From: Sneathiella sp.
GTDB taxonomy: Bacteria > Pseudomonadota > Alphaproteobacteria > Sneathiellales > Sneathiellaceae
Direction: 5' to 3'
Length of the DNA: 7,207 nt
Assembly: GCA_016765515.1 (NCBI GenBank)
Contig: JAESPT010000325.1
Span: 1-7,207, forward strand
Numbering within the stretch: the stretch's first letter is position 1; each line of letters begins with the position of its first letter. The translations under genes were made by a program, and so were the position numbers. The notes below the pieces were generated by a model. That model saw nothing but the letters and a program-made list of their open reading frames with translations, ran no database searches and had not been told where the DNA came from. This document shows positions 1-7,207 of this stretch, one piece after another.

Positions 1-356
1 TTGAGGCTCGGCGAAGGAAAAACATCCTTGGTAACCGTTACAAAGGCGCGCCCTTGCGCGGTTGTCTCCAACGCCAATTCTTTCGTTGGACGGCAGGCAT
101 ACCCCAGTTCGACAACCTGCAAAAGACGCCCGTCATCCTTTTCTTTCGCGGCTCGGTAAGCCTCAGCGAGTAAAATGCCATCGGTCCGGCCCGAGCCAAA
201 TTCCACCACATCTTTCAGCCACGGAATAAGCTGCTCAATATTTTTTATAAGCCCTGCTTCCACAGCATATTCAATGCCATGACTATAGGTATAGGCACCA
301 ACCGGGTAAGACGGCGACATCCACGACATAAGCTGATAAAGGCCGTTAGTGGTCAT
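1..356 (-). CDS. ureF: Urease accessory protein UreF (N-terminal part, cut by window edge)
   Basis: UreF joins UreD and UreG on apo-urease to form the activation complex that delivers nickel and allows lysine carbamylation; it acts in the cytoplasm. Only the first 118 codons are present; the frame is open to position 1, so the protein continues to the left. The translation begins MTTNGLYQLMSWMSP and runs into YPVGAYTYSHGIEYAVEAG (about residues 18-36), the conserved UreF N-terminal block, in the form typical of alphaproteobacteria. Later stretches (WLKDVVEFGSGRTDG, residues 46-60, and AYACRPTKE-like LGYACRPTKE near 84-93) also fit the helical UreF fold. The ATG at 356 overlaps the last 11 nt of ureE, and only a weak CGGA-like ribosome site lies about 7 nt upstream, inside ureE, so translation is probably coupled to ureE. 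Identity is firm from sequence; ureG is expected next but is not seen. Confidence 0.95.
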   Translation of the reverse strand, partial: MTTNGLYQLMSWMSPSYPVGAYTYSHGIEYAVEAGLIKNIEQLIPWLKDVVEFGSGRTDGILLAEAYRAAKEKDDGRLLQVVELGYACRPTKELALETTAQGRAFVTVTKDVFPSPSL

Positions 357-846
357 GACTATGTCCGTGCTTATTCTCTTCTCCATGAGAATGCCCATGG
401 CCAGTGGTCTCCCCGTGCCCGTACGCGCCGCCTTCCGGATCAAAAGGAGCATTCACCCGTTTTGGTGTGGCTCCCAGAATTATCACCATTTCCTCGATTA
501 CATGATCCTGGCGAATGCGCAGACGATCTTCCAGTAACTGGGTTGGCAAATGGCGATTTCCCAGATGCCAGGCGACCCGGACCAGTTCAGCCGTTTTCGC
601 ACAGACAATATCAACAACCGGCTCAGCCGCCGCTTTCACTGCAATGCCTTCCCCGCTGTCTAGCACAAGAATTCCTCCCTCTCGCAGGGTTTCTACTTCC
701 GGCAAATTCAGAAGAAAAGCATTTCCCTGATCTGTTGTCAGACGAATTCTCCGGCGGCGGCGGCTGTCAAAGTCCAGAGTGACAGTCTCCGCAATTATTC
801 CGTCAAATAAGTCAGAAGAGTTTATGTATTTCAAAGCAGTTTTCAT
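346..846 (-). CDS. ureE: Urease accessory nickel metallochaperone UreE
   Basis: UreE is the cytoplasmic nickel-binding chaperone that supplies Ni2+ for the urease active site, usually as a homodimer working with UreG. The 166-residue length is normal for the family. Residues 1-75 form the N-terminal peptide-binding-like domain, with an arginine run at 29-33. Residues 76-130 are the metal-binding domain, with WHLGNRHLPTQ at 93-103; His99 corresponds by motif to the dimer-interface nickel ligand (His96 of Klebsiella UreE). DHVIEEM follows at 114-120. The tail from 140 to 166 is His-rich, with eight histidines (144, 150, 152, 154, 160, 162, 164, 166) including two copies of HGHSH. The ATG at 846 starts 3 nt after the ureC stop with no clear Shine-Dalgarno sequence, so expression likely depends on reinitiation after ureC. 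Its end overlaps ureF by 11 nt. Confidence 0.96.
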   Translation of the reverse strand: MKTALKYINSSDLFDGIIAETVTLDFDSRRRRRIRLTTDQGNAFLLNLPEVETLREGGILVLDSGEGIAVKAAAEPVVDIVCAKTAELVRVAWHLGNRHLPTQLLEDRLRIRQDHVIEEMVIILGATPKRVNAPFDPEGGAYGHGETTGHGHSHGEENKHGHSHDH

Positions 847-849
847 GGC

Positions 850-2562
850 TTAATACATAAAATAACGCTGGGCCATGGGAAGTTCGTCTGCTGGCTCGCA
901 TGTCAATATTTCACCGTCTGCTTTTACAATATAAGTTTCAGGATCGACGTCGATATCCGGTGTCGCATTATTGTGGATCATTGCCGATTTCCCGATACCG
1001 CCGCGCGTGTTCCGTACAGGCAAAACATCCCGCTCCAAACCGATGGTTCCCTTAATATCTTTTGCAAGAGCCGCTTCACTGACAAATGTCACTGAGCTGG
1101 CGATCAGACTTTTGCCAAAGGCACCAAACATCGGGCGATAATACACCGGCTGCGGCGTCGGTATGGATGCATTTGGATCCCCCATTGGCGCCATTACAAT
1201 TGTTCCGCTTTTTAAAATCAGTTCTGGCTTCACGCCAAAGAAAGCCGGCGACCACAGGACCAAATCGGCCATTTTTCCGGCCTCCACTGAACCGACATAG
1301 GCGTCAATGCCTTGCGCAATTGCTGGATTGATTGTGTATTTTGCGATGTAACGCTTAGCGCGGAAATTATCGTTATCCCCGACTTCTTCGGCAAGACGTC
1401 CACGCTGCTTTTTCATCTTGTCCGCAGTTTGCCAGGTTCGGATCAAAACCTCCCCTACCCGGCCCATAGCCTGACTATCCGATGAAATGATAGAGAAAGC
1501 ACCCATATCATGCAGGATATCCTCCGCAGCAATTGTCTCCTTTCGGATGCGACTTTCCGCAAAAGCCACGTCTTCCGGAATATTAGGATCAAGATGATGG
1601 CAGACCATCAACATATCCAGATGTTCTTCAATGGTATTGACCGTAAAAGGACGGGTCGGGTTGGTGGAAGACGGGATCACATTCTCTTCGCCGACCAATC
1701 TGATAATATCCGGTGCATGACCACCGCCAGCGCCTTCTGTATGAAAAGCATGGATTGTGCGCCCTTTAAAGGCCGCGATTGTATCCTCAACAAATCCACT
1801 TTCATTTAGAGTATCCGTATGGATCAATACTTGTACATCCATGTCATCAGCCACGCCTAAGCAGCAATCGATTGCGGCCGGTGTTGTGCCCCAGTCTTCA
1901 TGAAGTTTGAGACCGCACGCTCCCGCTTCCACTTGCTCGATCAATCCTTCCGGAAGGCTGGCATTCCCTTTACCGAAAAAGCCCAAATTCATCGGGAAAG
2001 CTTCAGCAGCCTGTAACATTCTTGCAATATGAAACGATCCCGGTGTGCAGGTTGTTGCATTGGTTCCTGTCGCAGGGCCCGTTCCCCCGCCCAACATGGT
2101 TGTAACGCCGCTGACCAGCGCTTCTTCGATCTGTTGCGGGCAAATAAAATGAATGTGGGCGTCAACGCCACCTGCAGTAAGGATCTTGCCTTCACCGGCG
2201 ATCACTTCCGTCGCCGGACCGATAATAATCGTCACGCCACTTTGGATATCAGGGTTTCCAGCTTTACCAATGGCGTGGATTTTTCCATCTTTGAGCGCCA
2301 CATCCGCCTTCACAATCCCCCAACGATCCAGGATCAATGCATTTGTTATGACTGTGTCAACGGCACCGGCAGCCCGTGTTATCTGCGATTGGCCCATGCC
2401 ATCGCGGATGACTTTTCCGCCGCCAAATTTTACTTCTTCGCCATATGTTGTGAAATCTTTTTCAACTTCAATAAAAAGGTCGGTATCTGCCAGCCGAACT
2501 TTATCGCCAACAGTAGGGCCAAACATCGCGGCATAGGCGCGCCTTGAAATTTTTGCAGACAT
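850..2562 (-). CDS. ureC: Urease alpha subunit UreC (catalytic)
   Basis: UreC is the catalytic subunit of cytoplasmic nickel urease (EC 3.5.1.5), which hydrolyses urea to ammonia and carbamate. The protein has 570 residues, normal for the family. All active-site residues are visible, each offset by +2 from Klebsiella numbering: nickel ligands His136 and His138 (DAHIHF), carbamylated Lys219 and His221 ([12 protein letters not shown]), His248 ([12 protein letters not shown]), His274 ([12 protein letters not shown]), and Asp362 ([13 protein letters not shown]). The flap [20 protein letters not shown] carries Cys321 and catalytic His322. The frame stays open 60 codons upstream into ureB, but the ATG at 2562 is chosen because it gives the family N-terminus ([17 protein letters not shown]), has a GAAGGG ribosome site 7 nt upstream, and follows the ureB stop by 1 nt. 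The C-terminus MAQRYFMY is also close to family form. Nothing suggests inactivation. Confidence 0.99.
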   Translation of the reverse strand: MSAKISRRAYAAMFGPTVGDKVRLADTDLFIEVEKDFTTYGEEVKFGGGKVIRDGMGQSQITRAAGAVDTVITNALILDRWGIVKADVALKDGKIHAIGKAGNPDIQSGVTIIIGPATEVIAGEGKILTAGGVDAHIHFICPQQIEEALVSGVTTMLGGGTGPATGTNATTCTPGSFHIARMLQAAEAFPMNLGFFGKGNASLPEGLIEQVEAGACGLKLHEDWGTTPAAIDCCLGVADDMDVQVLIHTDTLNESGFVEDTIAAFKGRTIHAFHTEGAGGGHAPDIIRLVGEENVIPSSTNPTRPFTVNTIEEHLDMLMVCHHLDPNIPEDVAFAESRIRKETIAAEDILHDMGAFSIISSDSQAMGRVGEVLIRTWQTADKMKKQRGRLAEEVGDNDNFRAKRYIAKYTINPAIAQGIDAYVGSVEAGKMADLVLWSPAFFGVKPELILKSGTIVMAPMGDPNASIPTPQPVYYRPMFGAFGKSLIASSVTFVSEAALAKDIKGTIGLERDVLPVRNTRGGIGKSAMIHNNATPDIDVDPETYIVKADGEILTCEPADELPMAQRYFMY

Positions 2563-2563
2563 C

Positions 2564-2878
2564 TTATTTCCCTTCAAGGGAGCCCATGACATCCCCTCTA
2601 AAACCAAAGATTTTCTTATCTCCCCCGACGGCGACAATATGCACATCGCGCGATTGACCGGGTTCGAAACGGATCGCAGTCCCGGAAGCGATATCAAGCC
2701 GGAATCCCATTGCCGCCGCGCGGTCGAAGTCCAAACCGCCATTCACTTCAGCAAAATGATAATGACTCCCCACCTGGATAGGACGATCACCGGTATTTGC
2801 GACCTTCAACGTCTTTTTTTCCCGCCCTTCATTGAGAAGAATCTCGCCCTCGGCCGGAATAATTTCACCTGGTATCAT
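2564..2878 (-). CDS. ureB: Urease beta subunit UreB
   Basis: UreB is a small non-catalytic structural subunit of the (UreABC)3 urease. At 104 residues it has the usual length of the stand-alone bacterial subunit, not the fused UreAB seen in Helicobacter. Its first residues [13 protein letters not shown], the block [15 protein letters not shown] (28-42) and the stretch [15 protein letters not shown] (60-74), ending with FGFRGDVMG (91-99), are the family hallmarks. The ATG at 2878 lies 9 nt after the ureA stop, with an AGGAG ribosome site (2885-2889) that overlaps that stop codon. The stop is separated from the ureC ATG by a single base, so the three structural genes are probably translated in step, as needed for an equal subunit ratio. 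Confidence 0.98.
   Translation of the reverse strand: MIPGEIIPAEGEILLNEGREKKTLKVANTGDRPIQVGSHYHFAEVNGGLDFDRAAAMGFRLDIASGTAIRFEPGQSRDVHIVAVGGDKKIFGFRGDVMGSLEGK
2570..2575 (-). promoter_or_regulatory. Ribosome binding site of ureC
   Basis: GAAGGG on the minus strand, 7 nt before the ATG at 2562 and lying in the last codons of ureB. It supports the 570-residue start over any start in the longer open frame that reaches to 2742. Confidence 0.7.
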
Positions 2879-2887
2879 GAGTGGCTC

Positions 2888-3190
2888 CTATCGGACTGGG
2901 TTATGAACTGTGACAAGCTTGGTGCCGTCAGGAAAAGTAGCTTCAACCTGGACGTCATGTATCATCTCAGCGATCCCATCCATAACATCGGCTAGCGCAA
3001 CAACAGTGCCCCCTTCACTCATCAGGGTTGCGACCGATTTACCGGATCGGGCCCCTTCGATGACAAAATCACTGATCAGAGCAATCGTTTCCGGATAATT
3101 GAGTTTCACGCCCCGCTCCAGCCGCCCTCTGGCGACCATCGCCGCGACTGAAAGCAGCAATTTGTCTTTTTCACGTGGTGTAAATTGCAT
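2888..3190 (-). CDS. ureA: Urease gamma subunit UreA
   Basis: UreA is the smallest structural subunit of urease and packs around the UreC trimer. The chosen ATG at 3190 gives 100 residues, the standard length, beginning [20 protein letters not shown]. Conserved blocks are [12 protein letters not shown] (23-34), [13 protein letters not shown] (41-53), [20 protein letters not shown] (75-94) and the terminal HNPVR. The frame is open 21 codons further upstream to 3253, but that extension runs back into ureD and has no family similarity. An AAGGGA ribosome site sits 6 nt before the ATG. The gene begins 13 nt after the ureD stop, the longest gap in the window, and is followed 9 nt later by ureB. 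Confidence 0.98.
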   Translation of the reverse strand: MQFTPREKDKLLLSVAAMVARGRLERGVKLNYPETIALISDFVIEGARSGKSVATLMSEGGTVVALADVMDGIAEMIHDVQVEATFPDGTKLVTVHNPVR

Positions 3191-3196
3191 CTCTCT

Positions 3197-3202
3197 TCCC
3201 TT
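3197..3202 (-). promoter_or_regulatory. Ribosome binding site of ureA
   Basis: AAGGGA within a purine-rich stretch (AAAAGGGAAGAGAG) directly before the ATG at 3190, in the 13-nt gap after the ureD stop. It supports the 100-residue start of UreA over the longer open frame. Confidence 0.65.
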
Positions 3203-3203
3203 T

Positions 3204-4091
3204 TCAAACTTCCCAAACAGTGGGCATCGGAACCTCTGCGCCCGCCAGTTCATTTCGCAAGCGAATTAATAACTTAACAAGGCTCTGACGCAATGAATAG
3301 GCATCCTGGTCCAAAAGCCGAATAATAACGAGACTATCATCAAGCGCCGTGGCGCCAACTTTACTGCTGCACTCTTCCGCCATCTCTCGAACCAAGGGCA
3401 CATACCGAACGGCTTCAGGCAACACGAGAACGATGGTCGCAAAGGCAGTTGCCCCATTTAACAGAGACGGTCGTGCCAGATATTCCTCAATATTGCCGTT
3501 TAATCGAAACTGATCGAACCAGACGAGCTTTCCATCACGCCAGATTTTCCATCCGTCCCTGAGATGGGCATCTTTAAGGGTTTCCCCGTGAGCTCGCCGC
3601 CCCAGGATCGTCGTCTCTACCGCCAGCAGTGTACTTGCCGTTGAGAGATGCACCATATTCAATCGGCGAAGCCGCGCCTTATCGAACAGAATTGTCTCTT
3701 GTGGCAGCCATTCCAGATAACCATCGTCTTTAACCGTCAAATGGGTATCAATAACCACATCCGGTCCAATTGACTTGTAGATCTTCTCAGCCGCCTGCCC
3801 CGTAACTGTCAATTTTGCATTCATCTCGACGGTCACATCAAATCGCATGCTGTCGCCGCCGGTAAGACCGCCAGCCGTATTAATAAGGATGGCTTCTGGA
3901 ATTTCCGCATGATCGACAGCAGGGAAGCGTACGCGTCCGCAACCAGACTGATAAAGATGCTTCAGAGCGGATTTGCCTGCAGCCTCTTTAAAAGAAATCT
4001 CGACCTGCCCTTCAGACCGGGCAAGTTTTAAAACAGCCGACTTCTCCGCCTCTTTTGACACATCAGACCGTGAGATATTTGCGAACGTCAC
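3204..4091 (-). CDS. ureD: Urease accessory protein UreD
   Basis: UreD (called UreH in some species) binds apo-urease first and is the scaffold through which UreF and UreG pass nickel to the active site. The 295-residue product carries the family signatures in order: [13 protein letters not shown] (68-80), [11 protein letters not shown] (97-107), [16 protein letters not shown] (128-143) and the C-terminal PMPTVWEV. No signal peptide or membrane segment is seen. The start is a GTG at 4091, overlapping the end of urtE by 29 nt, with an AAGGA site 11 nt upstream. A second in-frame GTG at 4061, one base after the urtE stop, would give 285 residues but has no ribosome site. No in-frame ATG exists before residue 146, so a GTG start is very likely. 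It is the first ure gene and links the transporter block to the enzyme block. Confidence 0.95.
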   Translation of the reverse strand: MTFANISRSDVSKEAEKSAVLKLARSEGQVEISFKEAAGKSALKHLYQSGCGRVRFPAVDHAEIPEAILINTAGGLTGGDSMRFDVTVEMNAKLTVTGQAAEKIYKSIGPDVVIDTHLTVKDDGYLEWLPQETILFDKARLRRLNMVHLSTASTLLAVETTILGRRAHGETLKDAHLRDGWKIWRDGKLVWFDQFRLNGNIEEYLARPSLLNGATAFATIVLVLPEAVRYVPLVREMAEECSSKVGATALDDSLVIIRLLDQDAYSLRQSLVKLLIRLRNELAGAEVPMPTVWEV

Positions 4092-4758
4092 TTTCGTGCA
4101 TATCCTTTTTTAAACCTTGCAGTACAATTTCTCCCCGATCCATGACAGCAAAACTGTCAGCAAGATCGCGAGCAAATTCAAAATACTGCTCTACGAGCAA
4201 AATTGCCATATCTCCTCTATCCCGCAATGCAGAAATTACAGATGCAATATCTTTGATGATGGACGGCTGAATACCTTCCGTCGGCTCATCAAGAACCAGC
4301 AATCGAGGTTTGGTGATCAATGCGCGCCCAATTGCCAGCTGCTGTTGCTGACCGCCGGACAAATCCCCGCCCCGTCTGTTCAGCATATTTTTAAGAACAG
4401 GAAAAACGTCGTAAATTTCATCACTGATTTTGCGATCTTTTCGAGGCAGGCAAGCAAAACCGGTCTTAAGATTTTCTTCTACCGTTAAGAGCGGAAAAAT
4501 GTCCCGTCCTTGAGGAACGATCGCGATTCCTTTGCGCGCCCGTTCTGCGGCACCGAGAGATGAAATGTCTTCGCCTTCCCACGTTATCTTTCCAGATGAA
4601 ATTGAATGTTGGCCAACAACGCCCCGAAGGGTGCTGGTTTTACCCACTCCATTTCGCCCCATCAGCGACGTTACCTGACCCTTTTTCACCGTGAAGGATA
4701 CATCTCTCAGGGCTTGGCTAGCACCGTAATGCAGATTAATCTTTTCAACAATCAACAT
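4063..4758 (-). CDS. urtE: Urea ABC transporter ATP-binding protein UrtE
   Basis: UrtE is the second ATPase of the urea importer, a LivF-type subunit at the cytoplasmic face of the membrane. With the ATG at 4758 it has 231 residues. Visible motifs are Walker A GRNGVGKT (34-41), Q-loop Gln83 in IVPQGRDIFP, signature LSGGQQQQLAIGRAL (133-147), and Walker B LLVLDEP (153-159). The switch position reads LLVEQYFEFA with Gln in place of the usual His, which is normal in LivF/UrtE proteins. The frame also has a TTG at 4764, but the ATG gives the usual N-terminus MLIVEKINLHYG and lies 2 nt after the urtD stop behind a GGGG stretch. LivF is the main alternative identity; the adjoining ureDABC genes and the EQYFEFARDLAD stretch favour urea. 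The 3' end overlaps ureD. Confidence 0.94.
   Translation of the reverse strand: MLIVEKINLHYGASQALRDVSFTVKKGQVTSLMGRNGVGKTSTLRGVVGQHSISSGKITWEGEDISSLGAAERARKGIAIVPQGRDIFPLLTVEENLKTGFACLPRKDRKISDEIYDVFPVLKNMLNRRGGDLSGGQQQQLAIGRALITKPRLLVLDEPTEGIQPSIIKDIASVISALRDRGDMAILLVEQYFEFARDLADSFAVMDRGEIVLQGLKKDMHESDVRKYLTV
4103..4107 (-). promoter_or_regulatory. Candidate ribosome binding site of ureD
   Basis: AAGGA on the minus strand inside the urtE coding region, 11 nt before the GTG at 4091. The spacing is somewhat long, but no comparable site precedes the alternative GTG at 4061, so it favours the upstream start. Confidence 0.4.
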
Positions 4759-4760
4759 GA

Positions 4761-5534
4761 TCAACGCCCCAGATAAACATCAATAACTTCAGGATTATTG
4801 GCAACCGTATCCAGACTGCCCTCGGCAAGAACCCGCCCTTCATGCAGGACAATTACCTTGCACCGCAAAGATCGTACAAATTCCATGTCATGCTCAACAA
4901 CCACAACAGAATGGTTTTTTGCAATCAATCGCAAGAGGTCCGAAGTCTGTTCGGTTTCCGCGTCCGTCATTCCAGCGACCGGCTCGTCGACCAGTAAAAG
5001 CTCCGGATCCTGCATCAGCAGCATGCCGATCTCAAGCCACTGCTTTTGACCATGGGACAGATTGCCGGCAAGCCAATCCTGTTTTTCCCGCAATCGAATG
5101 GTGGTCAGAATATCCTCGATTTTATCCCGATCATTTGAACTCAGTTTTGCGAACAGAGTCGCGAAAGGACTTTTATCACCTTTCAATGACAGCTCAAGAT
5201 TGTCAAAAACAGTATGGCTTTCAAAGACTGTAGGTTTTTGAAATTTCCGCCCAATCCCCAGATTGACGATACGCGCTTCATCAAGGCGGGTCAGGTCGGT
5301 GGCATCTCTGAAATAAACTTCACCCGTATCGGGTCGAGTTTTTCCCGTAATGACATCCATCATGGTTGTTTTACCCGCGCCATTTGGACCAATGATCGCC
5401 CGCATTTCCCCGGGCTGAATGACAAAACTCAAATCATTCAATGCTTTGAAACCGTCGAAACTGACACTGACACCATCCAGGTAGAGAATTGAACTGGCGA
5501 GATCTGTCGGTTTTGTCGACACATGCATTTCCAT
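4761..5534 (-). CDS. urtD: Urea ABC transporter ATP-binding protein UrtD
   Basis: UrtD is the LivG-type ATPase of the urea importer and pairs with UrtE to drive transport through UrtB-UrtC. The 257-residue product shows Walker A GPNGAGKT (49-56), Q-loop Gln99 in GRKFQKPTVFE, the signature LSHGQKQWLEIGMLL (159-173), Walker B LLLVDEP (179-185), a D-loop GMTDAE, and switch His215 in VVEHDMEF. The LSHGQ variant of the usual LSGGQ together with KQWLEIG is characteristic of UrtD and separates it from LivG. The start is taken as ATG 5534, which shares its A with the urtC TGA stop and has AGGAGA placed 7 nt upstream; a GTG at 5537 is too close to that site and an ATG at 5528 is possible but less well spaced. 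Confidence 0.95.
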   Translation of the reverse strand: MEMHVSTKPTDLASSILYLDGVSVSFDGFKALNDLSFVIQPGEMRAIIGPNGAGKTTMMDVITGKTRPDTGEVYFRDATDLTRLDEARIVNLGIGRKFQKPTVFESHTVFDNLELSLKGDKSPFATLFAKLSSNDRDKIEDILTTIRLREKQDWLAGNLSHGQKQWLEIGMLLMQDPELLLVDEPVAGMTDAETEQTSDLLRLIAKNHSVVVVEHDMEFVRSLRCKVIVLHEGRVLAEGSLDTVANNPEVIDVYLGR

Positions 5535-6709
5535 CACATATCTCCTGTTTTTTGTTGGACTAAATCAGAGTTGACGGCTCGACCCTTTTTTCGAATTTTC
5601 TCCCACACTTCAGGCACGGTGCCGACAATCCCTTTGGGCAGGAACAAAGTGGTAAAGACAAACAGTCCGCCAAGGAGATAGAGCCAGGCCTCGGGAAATG
5701 CACCCGTAAAGTAACTTTTCCCCCAATTCACTAGAACGGCGCCGAGAACAGCCCCCCACAAAGTTCCCCGGCCGCCGACAGCAACCCAAATGACAACTTC
5801 AATTGAATTGGCCGGCGAGAATTCTGACGGATTAATGATCCCAACCTGCGGCACATAAAATGCCCCGGCAATACCTGCCAAAACCGCGGACACAATGAAG
5901 ACTGTCAGCTTGTAAAGCTCCACCCGATATCCGGTAAATCGTGTCCGACTTTCCGCATCCCGAATGGCGATCAGCACACGCCCGAATTTTGACTTGGTGA
6001 TAAAGACACAGACGAGATACCCCACGGCGACAGCAATGGCAGAGCCGGCGAAGAGAGCAAGACGGGTTCCATCTGACCGCAAATCAAACCCGAGAATCTC
6101 TTTAAAATCCGTGAGACCATTATTGCCCCCAAACCCCATATCATTGCGGAAAAAGGCGAGCAGAAGCGCGTAGGTCATTGCTTGTGTAATAATCGAGAAA
6201 TAAACCCCTGTCACACGAGATCGAAAGGTAAACCAGCCAAAAATAAAGGCAAGCAAGCCTGGCACGACCATGACCATTAGAGCGGCGAAAATAAAGGAGT
6301 CAAATCCGAACCAGTACCAGGGGAGCTCCTGCCAATTGAGGAAAACCATGAAGTCAGGAAGATCAGCATTTCCGTAAACGCCTCGGTCGCCGATTTGGCG
6401 CATCAGATACATGCCCATGACATAGCCCCCGAGAGAGAAAAAGGCCCCGTGACCCAAGCTTAATATGCCGCAATATCCCCAGATCAGGTCAACACTCAGC
6501 GCCAAAAGCGCATAGCAAAGATATTTCCCCATCAAGCCAACCATATACGTTGGGATATGGAAAAGGGATCCTTCCGGGATAAAGGCGTTGCTGATCGTGG
6601 TAAAAAGGGCGACGGCAACGAGTATCCCCATAAACGCCTTACCGCCGCCCGGAAGATCCGTTATTAAAGACAGGAACGGACCTTTTTCTGTTGTTTTGTT
6701 ATCCTGCAT
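5534..6709 (-). CDS. urtC: Urea ABC transporter permease UrtC
   Basis: UrtC is the LivM-type inner-membrane permease that with UrtB forms the urea channel of the importer. The 391-residue product is mostly hydrophobic, with likely membrane segments near 27-44, 62-78, 82-104, 138-160, 168-187, 217-238, 268-286, 303-328 and 341-358. Family blocks visible are GYCGILSLGHGAFFSLGGY (78-96), the cytoplasmic loop to the ATPases KSKFGRVLIAIRDAESR (239-255), and VAVGGRGTLWGAVLGA (309-324). The polar tail after 365 is basic and probably cytoplasmic. The long loop containing WQELPWYWFGFDSF (126-139) is usual for UrtC. The ATG at 6709 starts 2 nt after the urtB stop, with GAGGGG 5 nt upstream overlapping the last urtB codons. 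The 3' end shares one base with urtD. LivM is the alternative, disfavoured by the operon context. Confidence 0.95.
   Translation of the reverse strand: MQDNKTTEKGPFLSLITDLPGGGKAFMGILVAVALFTTISNAFIPEGSLFHIPTYMVGLMGKYLCYALLALSVDLIWGYCGILSLGHGAFFSLGGYVMGMYLMRQIGDRGVYGNADLPDFMVFLNWQELPWYWFGFDSFIFAALMVMVVPGLLAFIFGWFTFRSRVTGVYFSIITQAMTYALLLAFFRNDMGFGGNNGLTDFKEILGFDLRSDGTRLALFAGSAIAVAVGYLVCVFITKSKFGRVLIAIRDAESRTRFTGYRVELYKLTVFIVSAVLAGIAGAFYVPQVGIINPSEFSPANSIEVVIWVAVGGRGTLWGAVLGAVLVNWGKSYFTGAFPEAWLYLLGGLFVFTTLFLPKGIVGTVPEVWEKIRKKGRAVNSDLVQQKTGDM
5541..5546 (-). promoter_or_regulatory. Ribosome binding site of urtD
   Basis: AGGAGA near the 3' end of urtC. It lies 6-7 nt from the ATG at 5534, but only 3-4 nt from the GTG at 5537 and about 12-13 nt from the ATG at 5528, so it decides in favour of the TGATG junction start. 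Confidence 0.75.
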
Positions 6710-6711
6710 TA

Positions 6712-7207
6712 CTACCCCTCCACAGACCGGCCTTTAAGCGCGAAGAGCCCGCGCGGCCGTTTCTGGATAAAAAGAATGATCGCGACCAGCACCAGGATTT
6801 TTGCCAGAACGGCTCCGGAGTATGGTTCCAGGAATTTATTGACAATACCCAGGCTTCCCGCTCCGACCAATGTCCCCCACAGGTTTCCAACGCCGCCGAA
6901 AACGACCACCATAAAGCTGTCGATGATATAGGCTTGGCCCAGATTAGGGCTCACATTATCAATTTGACTAAGCGCTACACCGGCCATTCCGGCAACACCG
7001 GATCCCAGACCAAACGTCATGGCATCAATACGGGAACTTCTTATCCCCATTGATCTGGCCATTTGGCGGTTTTGTGTAACCGCACGCATTTGCAGTCCAA
7101 ACAACGTCTTTTTAAGAACCAGCATTAACCCAGCCAACACTGCAATTGAGAAGAAGATAATGGCAATGCGATTATAGGTCAGTGACAAGCCACCAGTTAC
7201 TTCCCAA
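6712..7207 (-). CDS. urtB: Urea ABC transporter permease UrtB (C-terminal part, cut by window edge)
   Basis: UrtB is the LivH-type permease partner of UrtC. Only the last 164 residues are present; the frame is open through the right edge, entering as WEVTGGLSLTYNR. A TTG at 7188 lies inside this conserved stretch and is not a start. Visible family blocks are FGLQMRAVTQNRQMARSMGI (the loop that contacts the ATPases), FGLGSGVAGMAGVALSQI, NVSPNLGQAYIIDSFMVVV, FGGVGNLWGTLVGA and the end LFIQKRPRGLFALKGR. The stretches VTQNR and NVSPNLGQ are typical of UrtB as opposed to LivH. At least four hydrophobic membrane segments are seen. The stop is 2 nt before urtC. The preceding urtA binding-protein gene is expected to the right but cannot be seen. 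Confidence 0.94.
   Translation of the reverse strand, partial: WEVTGGLSLTYNRIAIIFFSIAVLAGLMLVLKKTLFGLQMRAVTQNRQMARSMGIRSSRIDAMTFGLGSGVAGMAGVALSQIDNVSPNLGQAYIIDSFMVVVFGGVGNLWGTLVGAGSLGIVNKFLEPYSGAVLAKILVLVAIILFIQKRPRGLFALKGRSVEG

Noticed and set aside
752..764. Short CGG trinucleotide run
   Set aside because: It simply encodes the arginine run of UreE (residues 29-33) and is too short to be called a microsatellite.
279..782. Plus-strand open frame of 167 codons opposite ureE and the start of ureF
   Set aside because: The translation is low-complexity, rich in Pro, Arg and His, and mirrors the ureE codons. No family was recognised.
2029..2547. Plus-strand open frame of 172 codons opposite the 5' part of ureC
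   Set aside because: It lies wholly antisense to a highly conserved gene, its translation is Cys- and Arg-rich without a recognisable domain, and it has no neighbours on that strand. It is best explained as a shadow of ureC codon use.
2563..2742. 60-codon in-frame upstream extension of ureC through ureB
   Set aside because: The added residues do not resemble any urease N-terminus, while the ATG at 2562 has a good ribosome site and matches the family start. The open frame is chance overlap with ureB.
4186..4188. UrtE switch-loop His replaced by Gln (VEQYFEFA)
   Set aside because: The VEQ form is the normal state in LivF and UrtE ATPases, so it is not a sign of an inactive subunit.
5049..5063. 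UrtD signature LSHGQ in place of LSGGQ
   Set aside because: LSHGQKQWLEIG is the usual UrtD form and serves as an identifier, not an anomaly.
6691..7053. Plus-strand open frame of 120 codons opposite urtB and the urtC start
   Set aside because: It is antisense to conserved permease sequence, has a polar composition with no recognised domain, and spans a gene junction of the real operon.

Overview
The window is one continuous segment of a urea uptake and hydrolysis operon. All ten genes are read on the minus strand, so transcription enters at the right edge and leaves at the left. In transcription order they are urtB (3' part only), urtC, urtD, urtE, ureD, ureA, ureB, ureC, ureE and ureF (5' part only). 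Neither end of the operon is in the window. By comparison with related clusters, urtA (binding protein) and the start of urtB should lie to the right, and the rest of ureF followed by ureG to the left.

Layout: the right half (about 4063-7207) encodes a urea-specific ABC transporter of the branched-chain amino acid transporter superfamily, with two membrane permeases (UrtB, UrtC) and two cytoplasmic ATPases (UrtD, UrtE). The left half (1-4091) encodes the urease accessory protein UreD, the three structural subunits UreA, UreB and UreC, and the accessory proteins UreE and UreF. The genes are packed tightly: no gap exceeds 13 nt and several genes overlap. No internal promoter, terminator, RNA gene, repeat array or mobile element was seen, and there is no long non-coding stretch.

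How it works: UrtBCDE with UrtA imports scarce external urea. UreABC hydrolyses it to ammonia and carbamate. UreD, UreF, UreE and (expected) UreG carbamylate the active-site lysine and insert two nickel ions. All nickel ligands, the carbamylated lysine and the catalytic histidine are visible in UreC, so the enzyme looks functional. The practical sense is nitrogen scavenging from urea.

Organism: separate UreA and UreB, the urt-ureDABCEF order, and the UreF N-terminus (SWMSPSYPVGAYTYSHG) point to an alphaproteobacterium. Base composition near half GC by eye would suit a marine lineage, but genus is not resolvable here. The window looks like ordinary, well-conserved metabolic DNA; I found no sign of an undescribed system. 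The listed findings are small points about gene junctions, start sites and the UreE tail.
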